47,431 nt of DNA from Chara braunii (taxonomy: Eukaryota > Streptophyta > Charophyceae > Charales > Characeae), in assembly GCA_003427395.1 (NCBI GenBank), contig BFEA01000408.1, positions 826,967 through 874,397 on the forward strand, read 5' to 3'. Positions within the stretch are counted from its first letter, which is position 1; each line of letters starts with the position of its first letter. This document shows, piece after piece, positions 34,571-44,971 of this stretch. The notes under the pieces are model-generated. The model was not told where the DNA came from. It was given only the letters and a program-made list of their open reading frames with translations, and did no database searches. Made by a program: the position numbers and the translations under genes.

Positions 34571-35200
34571 CATGCACCTGGAGCGGAACCGCGCCAGGTT
34601 CATCCCTTCGTTTTTACTTCGTTTTCCCGCAGTCTCCTTTCCTGCAGATCCCGACCCAGGTTCACCTTCTCCCTTCGCTACTGCGGCCCGTCACCCGCTG
34701 TCTGGTACTCCGCGCTCTACCTCCGCTGCCCTGCTCGTGGTCCCTCCTCACTTCTGTCGTCCTCACCGTCGAAGGCACCCGGCGCAATATTGCGCCCGGG
34801 TTCACTCGTCCCCCACCTCGATTATACCTCCGGTCCGCTCGCTAGCTCCGACCCGCCGTAGTCCGCTGCATTGTCTGGCCTGCCTAGCGCCCGCTACTCC
34901 TGCTAGCGCAGCCCAGCCCCTACATTGTTCTGCCATGGCTCACAGTCTGCGCCCACCACCACTTCACGTCCACATTCACCCCCTTGTTCCGTACACACTC
35001 ACTTCCGACATAGCCCGCTCCCTCCTTCGTATGCACCCGGCGCGCTTTCAAGCCCGGGTTCACCCCTTCCTTTCGCCTACCTGTTGCAGCAAACGCAGCG
35101 TCCGCTGCCTTGTCTTGGTCCCTCCTCGCTAGCTGTGCCCAACTAGCCTCCCGCCATCCTCACTATGGCTGTACCCGGCGCAGGGCCCCAGCCAGATTCA
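34571..35200 (+). repeat. Hairpin family H3: GGTTCA-ending hairpins
   Basis: CACCYGG...GGTTCA hairpins recur at 34575-34602 (CCTGG-GCG/CGC-CCAGG), 34776-34804 (palindromic GCGCAATATTGCGC stem) and 35033-35062. A decayed copy lies at 35171-35200. Closing pairs are conserved and inner stems differ. The GGTTCA ending recalls a tRNA T-arm, but no full tRNA can be folded around it. Confidence 0.55.
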
Positions 35201-35397
35201 TTCATCTGATTTTGCCATCGTCTCCGCCTCCCCGTCGTTTCTTCCTCGTTCACCCCGCTCTCTTTGACTTTCCCCGAATTCTCTTCTAACGCTGCCTGGT
35301 CTTCACGGTCGTCGCCAGACTGCGCGCTATCTCAAACGCCACGAGGCTGTGCCGACCGGTTCATATAGCAGGACGCCGGTCACCGAGATGGGATCCA

Positions 35398-35647
35398 CTA
35401 AAGAGTGTGTAACAACTCTCCTGTGAAGCAGATCCGCTCGACAACGGATAACACTGGGCTACGCAACCTGCCCCCGGTTCCACTGGCCCTACAGCCTAAG
35501 TCTAACGCATGGGCCTAGGTGGAACGGGGCCAGTGCAGATCTTGGTAGTAGTAGCAATTTTTAAGGACTGAAGAGGGTCGGTTCCACGTGACAGTTGCTG
35601 CAGCAGATCTTGGTAGTAGTAGCAATTTTTAAGGACTGAAGAGGGTC
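35398..35647 (+). pseudogene. Fragment resembling cytosolic large-subunit rRNA, with internal duplication
   Basis: CTAAAGAGTGTGTAACAACT near 35396-35420 matches the conserved LSU stretch AAAGAGTGCGTAACAGCT. About 115 bases on, GCAGATCTTGGTAGTAGTAG (35535) matches the LSU block GCAGATCTTGGTGGTAGTAG, followed by a GGTTCCAYGTGA block; order and rough spacing agree with 26S/28S rRNA. A 45-bp part is repeated (35535-35579 and 35603-35647). Divergence and the small size show a remnant, not a working gene. It lies within the 8.24-kb insertion. The comparison is from memory of conserved LSU sequence. Confidence 0.55.
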
Positions 35648-35659
35648 ATCCCGCCCTGG

Positions 35660-36861
35660 CACAGTTCACCATCTTGCGGGCCCCAATGAGCGTGCTCACA
35701 CTCAAACCTCTTCACAGCGGGCGGCGGGTGGGCGGACAGTGCACCTGCAGCAGATTCCCGTCACTTAGTTTCTTCCGCCTCATGGGCTAATCATCCGCCG
35801 GCTCGCATGCGCGTTAACTCCCCCGGCCCATCATTTGGGCCCTTCTTGGTCTATATTTCAACAGTTCCGGGGTGTATCCACTGAGCTAGGCTCTTGGGTG
35901 TCCGCCACACCTACGACACAGCGTCCCAGGCAAACCAAAGTTGGGCGCGGCTCCGACGTACCCACGAAAACAGTTTGTAATTGAACTTCAGGCAACCTGC
36001 AAATACAACACACCCCCACGTGCTCCTACCGCAGCCTCGCGTCTTAAGACGGGATGCGACGGCGAAGGGACTCAGAACAATACACAAAAGGGGAATAAAG
36101 TTAAAACAACAGTAACGTCGCGGAACGGCGGGATCGCTGGCACCTCGCCAGTCCTGCGCATTGGGCCCGCCGCCGCACGCATAAGCAAAAAAACCGAGGG
36201 GGATAGCCCCACAGGGCCATCAACCCTTCGGTTTCCTCCACGACGCTCCGTTGCTGCCGCGCCGACGTCCGCTGGTCTCGATCCTTGAACATTTGTATTG
36301 CCAACCCAAATGTCGTAACCTATAGGGCTAAGCCCAAGTCTGATACCAGCGCCCGCAGAGCGCCATACAAGGCAGTGCGGCGCGACGGTTTTGTCCAACA
36401 AAACCGGCTGCGCGGCTCCTTGTGCCCGTGCCGGCTGGCTTATACCGTGCCATAACTGCCCCGCGCGCCATCCTACGACACTCCGCTTACCGCACAAGGT
36501 CGTACCATCGTTGTCGATGTCGTCGTCGGGGTCGTTCTCCGCACGCACGCTCGACTCGCTCAAATGTACCAATCAAAGAAAATATATTTAATTCCTGCTT
36601 AATCAAAAATAAATAAATAATAATATCACCAAGCAAAATGACCGAGGTCCGAGCTGGCCACTACGATCCACAACAGAAAGGAATCACGCACGCCTTAAAC
36701 CTGCGTGCTCACGCACTCGCTATTGTGGTCAACCACCCAGTCAATGTAATTACAGACGCAGCCGCGCTTAGCGCGGTATACTTAAACTTTAAACCAAAAC
36801 TGTTTTTCTGTTACTTGCAAAAACCAGGGCGGATACCCTTGTAAGGGTATTCGCGCCGACA
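35660..36861. other. 3' part of the 8.24-kb insertion, no gene recognised
   Basis: The first 900 bases are GC-rich, followed by an AT-rich stretch near 36580-36640. A 68-codon frame at 36638-36844 contains VNVITDAAALSAV, vaguely like an RNase H strand, but it is too short to call. A short inverted repeat GGATACCC/GGGTAT... lies next to the right end. Confidence 0.35.
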
Positions 36862-36865
36862 ACGC

Positions 36866-37411
36866 CACGCATCCTGAATGCAACATACAATAACCGATGG
36901 TGGGCACTCATGTGCATTAATCCGAGCCACGGATGGTCGCACGACAACCCATTTAATGTCTATCTTTCCGGGGCGGTTGCTCGGATTGATCCGAACCACG
37001 GATTGGTAGGCTTGGATGAGCTTCTATCCAGGACATCTGTTGGCAGGTGGCTCGGATTGATCCGAACCTCCGATCCGGGGCGGTGCGGTAGGCTTGGATG
37101 AGCTTCTGTCTTGCACTCCTGTTCAACTCGTATTCAGAATGACCGTGGTAGGTAGAGTGTGTGCTTTCATGGCTGTGCGAAAAATACTTGTCATGTCGAT
37201 TATGAGAAAACGTCTTCTGTAGATGACGCGGTGTGATGTGGCTGTCTGGCGTCGGTGTGCTGTTCCGTTGGACGAGGGTCCTCCGACTGTTCTGTCCGTC
37301 TCAATGTGCTTTACGGCGTGGGTTTTGATAATTTTAGGAAATCTCGCCTCTGCTCTGGAACGGGTCCTTGCGTGACTTTTAGAAAACACCATTGGCTTGG
37401 TGAACTTCTGA
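36866..37411 (+). repeat. Resumed tandem array and two palindrome units
   Basis: 36866-36960 repeats 28262-28356 nearly exactly (CATCCTGAATGCAACATACA and the following bases). Exact TCGGATNNATCCGA palindromes start at 36981 and 37052, each followed by a GGTAGGCTTGGATGAGCTTC block. A short duplicated phrase about CCTTCTGYAAGGG lies further on near 37418-37500. No gene is seen before 37634. Confidence 0.75.
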
Positions 37412-37633
37412 TTGGTGACCTTCTGCAAGGGTTTTGCAATGCGACGGGGAAAGATTTTTTTTTTTGACGATTTCCGATTGACGGCCTTCTGTAAGGGCTT
37501 CGCCGACAAAAATGTGTACGTCGTTACAGCTGGGTGTGGGCCTCGTCGGGGAAATTATCGTTCACCGACATTGTTTACGACGGTCTCCTCTTTTGTATGT
37601 CTATCCATGTGTTCGTGTTGTGTAGGGATTTTA

Positions 37634-38551
37634 ATGTCGTCGAGTCCTTCGACAAGCATCGCCATGACACTCGAGAAGCACATGCGCTTAGCGAAACCCT
37701 TTCCACCTTGTGCGAGATCGTTGCGGCATCATGACGGTCAAACGTGGATCGACGATGCACCCGAGGACGACTTCGAGGACGACCCATGGACGACCGTCGT
37801 CCCTTACATGAACCGGCATCTCGACGACTGGAATGAAAATGACTGGAAGGCGATGGAGTGTTTCTGCCCATGGGCAAGCCATTACATGTTTGCCAACATG
37901 TTAGAGTTCGGGAGCCTCATTGCACTGCCTGCTGGTGTCCTCCATCGAAAGACCCTGGACGATAAGGGTAAGCCGGTCCGCTTCCGTACCAGCTTCAGAC
38001 GTCGCCTCCACTGCGAGTGTATCACATCTTCGCCACGAACTTGGGGAAGTTCGCAGAAGCAAGAGTTGGTGGACTGCGCTCGTCATTGTTCATTCTTGCA
38101 ACACTACCTACCCCGTTGCGCAGGGATTTCTCCACAAGCTCTGTCGTACTGTTGTGTGCGGTTGACGGATGACGGATGTCCTTTCGCCAGAGTGCTATGT
38201 GTGGCTTCTTCAAGCGAAAGCGAGAAACTTGTAGATGCAGTTGTGCTTGTGTCACGCAACGAGATGGTGCTTTAGGGATCCGGGTTCAAGGCGGTCATGT
38301 CTCGCCCAGATGTAGATGGGCGGTCAGACTTGGTGAGAGCAGGTCAGGTGAGAGTTTTTCTGTCATTGCGGGATGATGTGGAAAATAAGGTGTCTGAAAT
38401 ACGTGACTGTATAGGGAATTCCTTAGCACGACGAGTAGGGTTTGTCAGGATGAAATACATGTCCGTGTTTTCGAAGAAGGCAACAATCGACGAGTCACAG
38501 ATCCATGTGTATGGATCATCTATGAATGCTATGTATGGCTTTCATTCATGA
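37634..38551 (+). pseudogene. Orphan gene of unknown function, one in-frame stop
   Basis: I do not recognise this product. The chosen ATG (37634, MSSSPSTSIAMTLEKH) follows an acceptor-like TTGTGTAG; the same frame is open back to 37412. The protein has an acidic, tryptophan-containing stretch (WIDDAPEDDFEDDPW, then HLDDWNENDW), a basic block (RFRTSFRRR) and several cysteines. A TAG at 38273-38275 interrupts it, after which the frame continues smoothly (GSGFKAVMSRPDVDG...) for about 91 codons to a TGA ending at 38551. Lack of indels and consistent composition across the stop argue for a once-real gene. It lies upstream of, and on the same strand as, the DUF7869-type gene. Confidence 0.4.
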
Positions 38552-38713
38552 CCTCGTCTGCGGGAAACCCCGTATGTCACAAGATACGGACGTGCGGTCA
38601 GACCTTGAGTTTAAGGGAAAATGAGACTCCCTCATGACGACTAAAGTTGACACCGGCGTTGTTGCATTTGAACTAGCACTGCAGACTTGCGAAGGTGACG
38701 TTCTATAAGTGTT

Positions 38714-39443
38714 TCGGATTCATCCGAATCATCAATCAGATACACGCGGGTGCACCCAACGTTGAAGGCGATGCATGAAGGCTTCCCCAAGGACGATCCT
38801 TGTCCAAACAACAACCCGTCGGATTCTGTATGTGCGACTCGATAACTGCAGACCATCGAGTTTATATTCTTGCACGCCTTCGAGGCAAACAACGCTTCCA
38901 AACGGTCTGCCGCCCTCTAGATCATCTGGTACTGCCATGAAATGTGGTGCCCTTGTCCGTGGCCCTCTGTGCAACAGCCGTTGCATGGCAGAAAATGACG
39001 TGAGCGGCGACGGTCGAGGCTGCAATCATGCATGTCCACCAGGGCATCTTGTGTCTCGGATTCATCCGAAATCGCCGGCTGCACAACCGTTTTCATTCTC
39101 ATCCCCACAAAAGTCGTCTGCTTCCCTAGACACCCGCGGAAAGAAACTCCTCTTTGCGTCAATACGCTGCATATGGGCCGATGATAAGCAGCCGCGCAGA
39201 ATGCATAGCTCGTCCCGATTGCAAAATCGTCGGGTCTTTTTCTCACGACGACGAAGGCTCGTGATTACCCCCGGCGACGGTGACGATGGTTTTTGGATTG
39301 GATGCCATGAAATGTGGTGCCATGTCCGTAGCCCTCTGTGCAACAGCCGCTGCCAGGCCGAAAGTGACTGAGCGACGCTGGCCGACGCTGCAATCGACCT
39401 TGTCCGGCATGTCATCTTGTGTCTCGGATCCATCCGAAGTTTC
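38714..39443 (+). repeat. 368-bp repeat units with palindromes
   Basis: Exact palindromes start at 38714, 39056 and 39424. Blocks 38935-39075 and 39305-39443 are direct copies (CATGAAATGTGGTGCC, CCCTCTGTGCAACAGCCG, CATCTTGTGTCTCGGATYCA) offset by 368 bp, with the palindrome in the same place. No gene is recognised. Confidence 0.85.
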
Positions 39444-39544
39444 GGGCCGCTCGAGCTTGTTCCTTCTCGTCACCGAATGTTTAGCACCTACACAAAACAC
39501 AAAAAAACTTCCCGATTGGAACATCGCGGAGTCATCACGTTGTC

Positions 39545-40370
39545 GACTCCCACATGATGATTACCGTGAACAGCGGCATGATGGCAGGTCCGCCTCTCCG
39601 ATGTGGGTCTAACGGTGGATTGCGTCAAATCTGCTCTCAAAGATCCACACCGCAGAGGGGGGTCAGCAATCGACCTCTGCTTGCTTGTAAAATATCATAT
39701 GATGTGTCGATACAACCGGCATTCAGAACTGGTCGGTGAGCATCTGGTGCTACGCCAAAAAGTTCGTCATGGGGCCGCAATATTCCCCCGCGATTGTTCA
39801 ATTTGGGGTTCTCGCGTCATAGACTCCCTTATGATGACTACAGTAACCAGCGGCGGGGTAGCAGGTACCCTTCTCCGATATGGATCTCACGGTGGAGTGC
39901 GAAACTCTGCTCTCAAAGATCCAGACTGGGAAAGGGGGCCAGCTATCAACCACTGCTTGCTTGTAAAACATCATATGATGTGTCGACACAACCGACATTC
40001 AGAACGGGACGGTGAGCATCTGGTGCTACGCCAAAAAGTTCGTCATGCGGCCGCGATATTCCCTCGCAATTGCTCATTTTCGGGTTCTCGCGTCATAGAC
40101 TCCCTTATGATGACTACAGTTAACAGCGGCAGGGTAGCAGGTCCCCTTCTCCGGTATAGATCTCACGATGGAGTGCAAAACTCTGCTCTCAAAGATCCAT
40201 ACCGGGAAAGGGGGCCAGCTATCAACCACTGCTTGATCGTAAGGCATCATATGATCTGTCCATTACATCGGCATTCGAAACTGTTTGTTGAGCATCTGGT
40301 GCTACACCAACAATTTCCGAACAAGACCGCGAGGTTCCCTAAGAGTGCTTTTGCCACCCCACAGCACAGA
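39545..40370 (+). repeat. Three tandem units of about 276 bp
   Basis: GACTCCCWYATGATGAYTAC starts units at 39545, 39822 and 40098 (spacings 277 and 276). Each includes GCTCTCAAAGATCC, ATCATATGAT and GAGCATCTGGTGCTAC. A 303-codon frame (39603-40514) is open through them, giving roughly 92-residue repeats. It has no recognisable motif and 276 is a multiple of three, so openness may be accidental. Confidence 0.85.
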
Positions 40371-40535
40371 CCGCCGACTGTTTCACATTGCGGGAAGGTT
40401 GTCAATTTCTTACGACACGGAAGACTCGTGATCACTTCCGTCGTCTGTATGCGTGCTGATGGTGCTCGGCATTGCATACATGACGCACTGGTGGTGTATG
40501 CTGCAATTGTCTAAATCTCACGGGATTTAAGTGTC

Positions 40536-40868
40536 TCGGATGCATCCGACATAAGAACCTGTGTCGATGCGGACTTGCCAATATTTACCAGCATCATTGT
40601 ATCGGATTCATCCGAGTCTAAAACCAGTTACATATTTGCGCACCCGCAATTTTTACAGCATGTCTGATCGGTCACTGGCAAGGTTTGTAGTCCGGTTGAA
40701 GGCTGGATGTGCACGTCTAATGTCAAGTCCGATATTTGCCTGCGTCGTTGCGTCGGATTCATCCGACTCTAAAGTATCTTACATACTTGCGGGCCCGCCA
40801 TTTCTACAACATACATGTGAAATCGGTGAGGGTGAAGGCTTGTCGTCCGGCTCAAGGCTGGCTATGCA
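40536..40868 (+). repeat. Palindrome-bearing 151-bp duplication
   Basis: Exact palindromes start at 40536, 40602 and 40753. The last two lie in direct copies of a block of about 140 bp (TCGGATTCATCCGASTCTAAA, ACATAYTTGCG, GAAGGCT, GGCTGGMTRTGCA) offset by 151 bp. The array ends just upstream of the DUF7869-type frame. Confidence 0.85.
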
Positions 40869-43856
40869 TTGTCTTTTTGTTTCGTTGCGCTGCCCTCTAT
40901 AGTGCTCCCCAACTGGCGGACGCATCTCTGTCGCTTTATCATTGCAAAAGTCCAACTACTATCTTGGCTGCGATTTGGGTCAACGTTTGTTGCCCTGCTC
41001 GCAGGGAAAAGTGGAATGCTTCACTGGTGTGATACGACGACGGTCGATCAAGACTTCCCTCCCACGCCAGCTTGCCTTTTGTTACGTTTTCGGCAGGAAT
41101 TGGCTGGAAAGGGATTGGTTATGGGCATTGGAGTTCCGAGCAGTGCCGATAGTATTTCTTCCCGACTCGAGCCATGTGCTTCCTCTGGAAAACGGTCACG
41201 TGACTCAAACACTTGGCATCGACGGAAGAGAACACAGTTGTCCACCTCCACCGCACATTCGTACATCTGTCGTGACGTGCTCGAAATGATCGACGTTGGG
41301 ATGTCGAGCTCCATAACCGAGGGGAATCTCGGTGACTGTAGTTATAGTGGGACGGAGTACGTGCATAGTGCGAACAACTGCACTACTGCTGGTTCTTCCT
41401 TGGGAGTTGCCGATAGGGTTTCCTCATCTACCCCTCCGCAGTGCCAGGAGAGTCAAGGACCGTCCACGGATGAAATCACTGAATACTGCTATTCACGAAA
41501 CAGTCAAAGCTCGCGCTGCCTCTCCGAAGAGGACCGCTACATACGGTACATTTTGCCGGCGCCTATGCCCAGTGAAAGAAAACCCTATTCTATGGCAAAC
41601 AGAGAACCGGCCAAAAAAACACAGCATCGGCGAGCTATGGGCAAACTCAGGATGCAGTCACTTCAGGCAGTGTGAGGGATGCTCTGTTGTAGGCGGATGT
41701 GTTGCACTGAACTGACATCCGAAGATGTCAGGCCGGTGCGTGAGGCATTCTACTCGAAAAGTTTCGCGGAAAGGACGAAGTGGTGGTTGCAAACCATACA
41801 TGACTTCACGGTTATGGAAGGTGGTGCTGAGCGGGTCAGGCCTGTAGCTTGCAAACGGAAGATGTGTGTGCAGGCGTACTGTAACATTCTCGACATTTCT
41901 CGTAACACATTCTATGTCTACAAAAGGATGTACGATAACGGTGTTGTCGTTAGGGAGCATGGGCACTCGGGCCTGTCTAAACCATCCGAAAAAGTCGTCA
42001 CGATGCTTGCAATGTTGAAACGATTCATCGACGACCACGCCGATAGTATGCCGAATGACATGGTCTGGAAAAATGCAGTTTGTCGTCCTCGCCGTAGGAT
42101 TCCTGCTGCATTCACAAAACGAGCAATTTACGAATCATTGCGCTCTGATCTTTTGATGTGCCACTCGGAAGTTGTCTCGGAGTCGACTTTCTACTCTATG
42201 TGGAGTAAGCACTTCTGGCATGTGAGTCTAGTTATGTCCAACACATTCACGAAGTGCGCAAAATGTATATTCTACAAGTAGTGCATTGCCAAGTCGAAGT
42301 ACGAGAGGGACCGTAAGAAATCCAAAGATAGGATGCGGGAACATCAAGAGCTGCAAGTCAACCACAGGCTAGACTATAGCCGCTGCAAAATGGATTCCAT
42401 CTTGCGGCAGTCCGAGTGTCTGTGCATCATTATTGACGGCATGGATCAAAAGAAAACTACCATACCGCATATAGGACAGGCTAACTACTCGAAGGACTTG
42501 CACCACGAGAGGATGATGAAGACTGGTCTCACGACCGTTCTGGTTTATGGTCGGGATCCGTTTATATATGTTTACACATATTTTCCTTACGACACACACG
42601 GTCCCAGCAGTACAGCGACGTGTTTAATGCGGACTCTTAGGGAGATCCAATATAGTGGGAAACCTCTTCCGCCGTTTCTTCGTATTCAAGCTGACAACTG
42701 CTTCAAAGAAAACAAGAATAGATTCATCTGCGCATTGGCAACACTTCTTGTGAAGTTCATGATTTTCAAGGAAATAGAAATTGGTTTTACGATAGTTGGA
42801 CACACGCACACAGACGTCGATACCACGTTTAGTGTTTTCTCCAAGAACCTCAAGGACAATGATGCCTACACAATGGACGAGTTGTTCCTTTTGCTAGAGC
42901 GGTCTCACAAGACTCCTCCGCGGTGTATTTTTCTTGATAGGATAGCCGTCTGGAGAGGTTTTATTTACCCGCATGTTTCAAAGCGCATGACAGGGATTTC
43001 GAATCCACATTTGCTAAAATTCTACATGATAGGTGATAATCCAGCCATGTCCTATAAAGAGTATTGCACAGACGCTAAGTGGTTGCCCGATGATGGTCCT
43101 CTTTACTGGTTCAAACGAACAGACAACGGTGGTTACGCTGGTCCGCAACAACCTTTCGATCCTCTGTCGGTCCAACCGGCGTTCCTCGACGATTACAAGA
43201 ACAGTTTGGAGGGTGTGAAGAAGTTTTTTTAAGTCTATGAAAAAAAAAGAGAAACTTGGATGACTTTCCGAGACGAAGAGGTGACTAGAATAGATAGGGC
43301 TTTTCGGTTTTGGGAAGATCGCGTCAAACACGCGGGGGACATTATCGACAACGGGGTGCCTTCGGCACCCATCACCGCATTTTGGCCAAAGGCCACCCAT
43401 GTCGTTGAAGACAGGAGTTCTTGCTCTGATTCGGATGTATCCGAATTACAGAGAGAACCTCTATTCGTGGGTCTTCAGAGGGACAAGCCTAAGGCCAGCT
43501 TTGATCCTTTCGAAGATGTGCATGTCGACAGTTTTGTCATTATGCAACCGTCAGACGAGGACATGCATCAAGGAGTGTCTTTTTGGGTTGGCCAGTTTCG
43601 CAGTGAAGTTGACAAGAACGAAGATTCGCCAACTTACAACCAATTCAAAGTGGAGTACTGGGTTCCAATCGGAAAAGCGAGCACACTAAGAGAATTGTAT
43701 GCCGACGTCTGGGAAAAAAAATGGAAAAAAGCTCCGGGGCACGAGGAAGAGTATCAACATGTCACAACCGTTGCGTTTTCTTGGATGAGACAAACGAGGA
43801 CGAATGTCTGCGAGTCCTCCAAAAAGTTTACCACCGGTCTTGTGATTCCTCTGAAA
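40869..43856 (+). pseudogene. DUF7869-type RNase-H-fold protein, candidate transposase, first long exon
   Basis: One frame runs through three isolated stops (41673 TGA, 42279 TAG, 43230 TAA) with no indel. The true start is unclear; the first ATG in frame is 41016. The N-terminal part is Ser/Thr-rich with a basic cluster (HRRKR). From about 41680 a Cys/Trp-containing segment ends in FTKCAKCIFYK. The core matches the eukaryotic DUF7869 pattern: CIIIDGMDQKK (Asp codon near 42435), RIQADNCFKENKNRF (Asp near 42693) and IVGHTHTDVDTTFSVFSKNL (near 42798-42850). These are plausible metal-binding residues of an RNase-H fold. It could be the element's transposase, as it lies near the right end. The exon ends at a GTAAGA donor (43857). 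One exact palindrome (43431-43444) lies inside. Confidence 0.7.
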
Positions 43857-44204
43857 GTAAGAAAAAAATACAATTCCCGTCCTAGAAAACGGCGTTGGCG
43901 TTCAAACGCAAAGCCTTTCCGGAGAAGGGAGCGGGCAGGAGGCTACCTCATCGAGAGTGTGATGGTTGTCTTCTTTTCGTGAGGAGAACGTATTGTCATG
44001 CTGGCCTGTGCACACCACGCTTGACTCCATGGAATACATCGCTTAATGATTTGTGCTCTCTTGGTTACGCGCTTCAAATCAACAAGAGTTCTTCATCAAT
44101 TTTCGACATTGAGCGTGGGGTCGTTTTGGTCGTCGTAGCATGACCTCGGGCTTTCGGTCTTGACCTTGATGTGACGCTTTTATTGTGACTTTTGTCTTTT
44201 GCAG
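43857..44204 (+). other. Predicted intron, 348 bp, phase 0
   Basis: It begins GTAAGAAAAA and ends TTTTGTCTTTTGCAG. Frames on both sides are in phase 0 (…VIPLK joined to CADFPLL…). The interval itself contains several stops in that frame after a Lys/Arg-rich stretch. The alternative is that the upstream frame really ends at 43982. Confidence 0.55.
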
Positions 44205-44654
44205 TGTGCAGACTTTCCTCTTCTGACGTACTTCGAAAACATGGATGAAATTTTGGGCTACATTGAAATAAAAGTACCTGAACGACTGGCGATCATCACA
44301 AAGGGAGGAGCGTTTCCTTTTCAATATGAGAGAATCTTCAGGATCGTAGCGGGAGGACGGACAATGTTTGTCATCATGGTGAGGTTTACTGATCTCAACA
44401 TTTTCGACATGCGAATACATGAGCATCGGGATGAAAATTGGATGCGAGGAGATTTTACAAGAGCTTATGTAAAAGCTTCAGAAGTTCTTTTCGTCTTGAG
44501 ACGTGCTGTGCTCGGAGCAGAGGGTGGCATTGAGCGTTTCTCGTTTTCCATTACGGAGTTTGAAGGTCTGCCTCAACCTCCAATCCCGGCTTGCATGGTG
44601 GACGGTTCGACATGAGAACCGATAGTGAACGCTCTGCAAAGAGGCTTCTTCTGA
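44205..44654 (+). pseudogene. Probable terminal exon of the DUF7869-type gene, one stop
   Basis: The frame starts with CADFPLLTYFENMDEI and contains IVAGGRTMFVIMVRFTDLN and FSITEFEGLPQPPIPAC. A TGA at 44613-44615 is followed by EPIVNALQRGFF and the final stop. A tandem copy downstream reads Trp at the TGA position, so this stop is a local TGG to TGA change. I do not recognise the domain. Phase and acceptor link it to the upstream exon. Confidence 0.5.
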
Positions 44655-44971
44655 GGACTTCAACCTTTTAAGACGTTTGGTGACCAGTCTTACATTTCTG
44701 AAATTTTGTCTCATTATGTCGTATTTGTGAACATTTTCGTGTATAGTCATTTCTGATTATTTTTAATTTTCACCAGTTTGAGAGACGAGTCTCGACACTT
44801 CCCAAGTTTTGTGGTCGAATGTCAGATTAGTTGAAATTTGCACACTGTAAAGTATTAACGAAAGCCACGAGTGCCGACCCTGGCTCATGATCGGTTGTGG
44901 TTCGGATGCATCCAACCCAGAGAATAAGGATACTATTACGACAACCAAACACAAGAGTTTCAAGGGGGAAA

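Larger units (their letters stand above)
28623..36861. mobile_element. 8.24-kb insertion with TG...CA ends and ACGC target duplication
   Basis: ACGC flanks both sides (28619-28622 and 36862-36865). The intact neighbouring tandem unit (28252-28290) shows the uninterrupted sequence with a single ACGC. The ends are TGTCGG and CCGACA. I find no direct terminal repeats, so LTR status is unproven. No palindromes of the TCGGATNNATCCGA family occur inside, unlike the host element. There is no convincing protein gene. It contains an AT-rich half (about 29500-32300) and a GC-rich half. Several families of repeated hairpins and an rRNA-like fragment are annotated separately. Confidence 0.75.

Noticed and set aside
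34333-35146. Pro/Ser/Arg-rich open frames in the 8.24-kb insertion
   Set aside because: Several overlapping frames are open because the region is C-rich; the underlying signal is repeated hairpins.
36638-36844. 68-codon frame with an ITDAAAL word like RNase H
   Set aside because: It is too short and lacks the other RNase H residues; chance similarity cannot be excluded.
28623-36861. Calling the 8.24-kb insertion a complete LTR retrotransposon
   Set aside because: TG...CA ends and a 4-bp duplication fit, but I found no direct terminal repeats and no gag or pol.
14745-43232. Reassigned stop codons (TAG/TAA as Gln, TGA as Arg)
   Set aside because: Few stops occur per frame, all three kinds are involved, and other frames end normally. 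Decay is simpler.
13988-44615. All in-frame stops explained by C to T, as a mutational signature
   Set aside because: TAA, TAG and TGA are each always one C-to-T step from CAA, CAG or CGA, so the pattern is automatic. Only the TGG/TGA comparison in the duplicated exon is real evidence.
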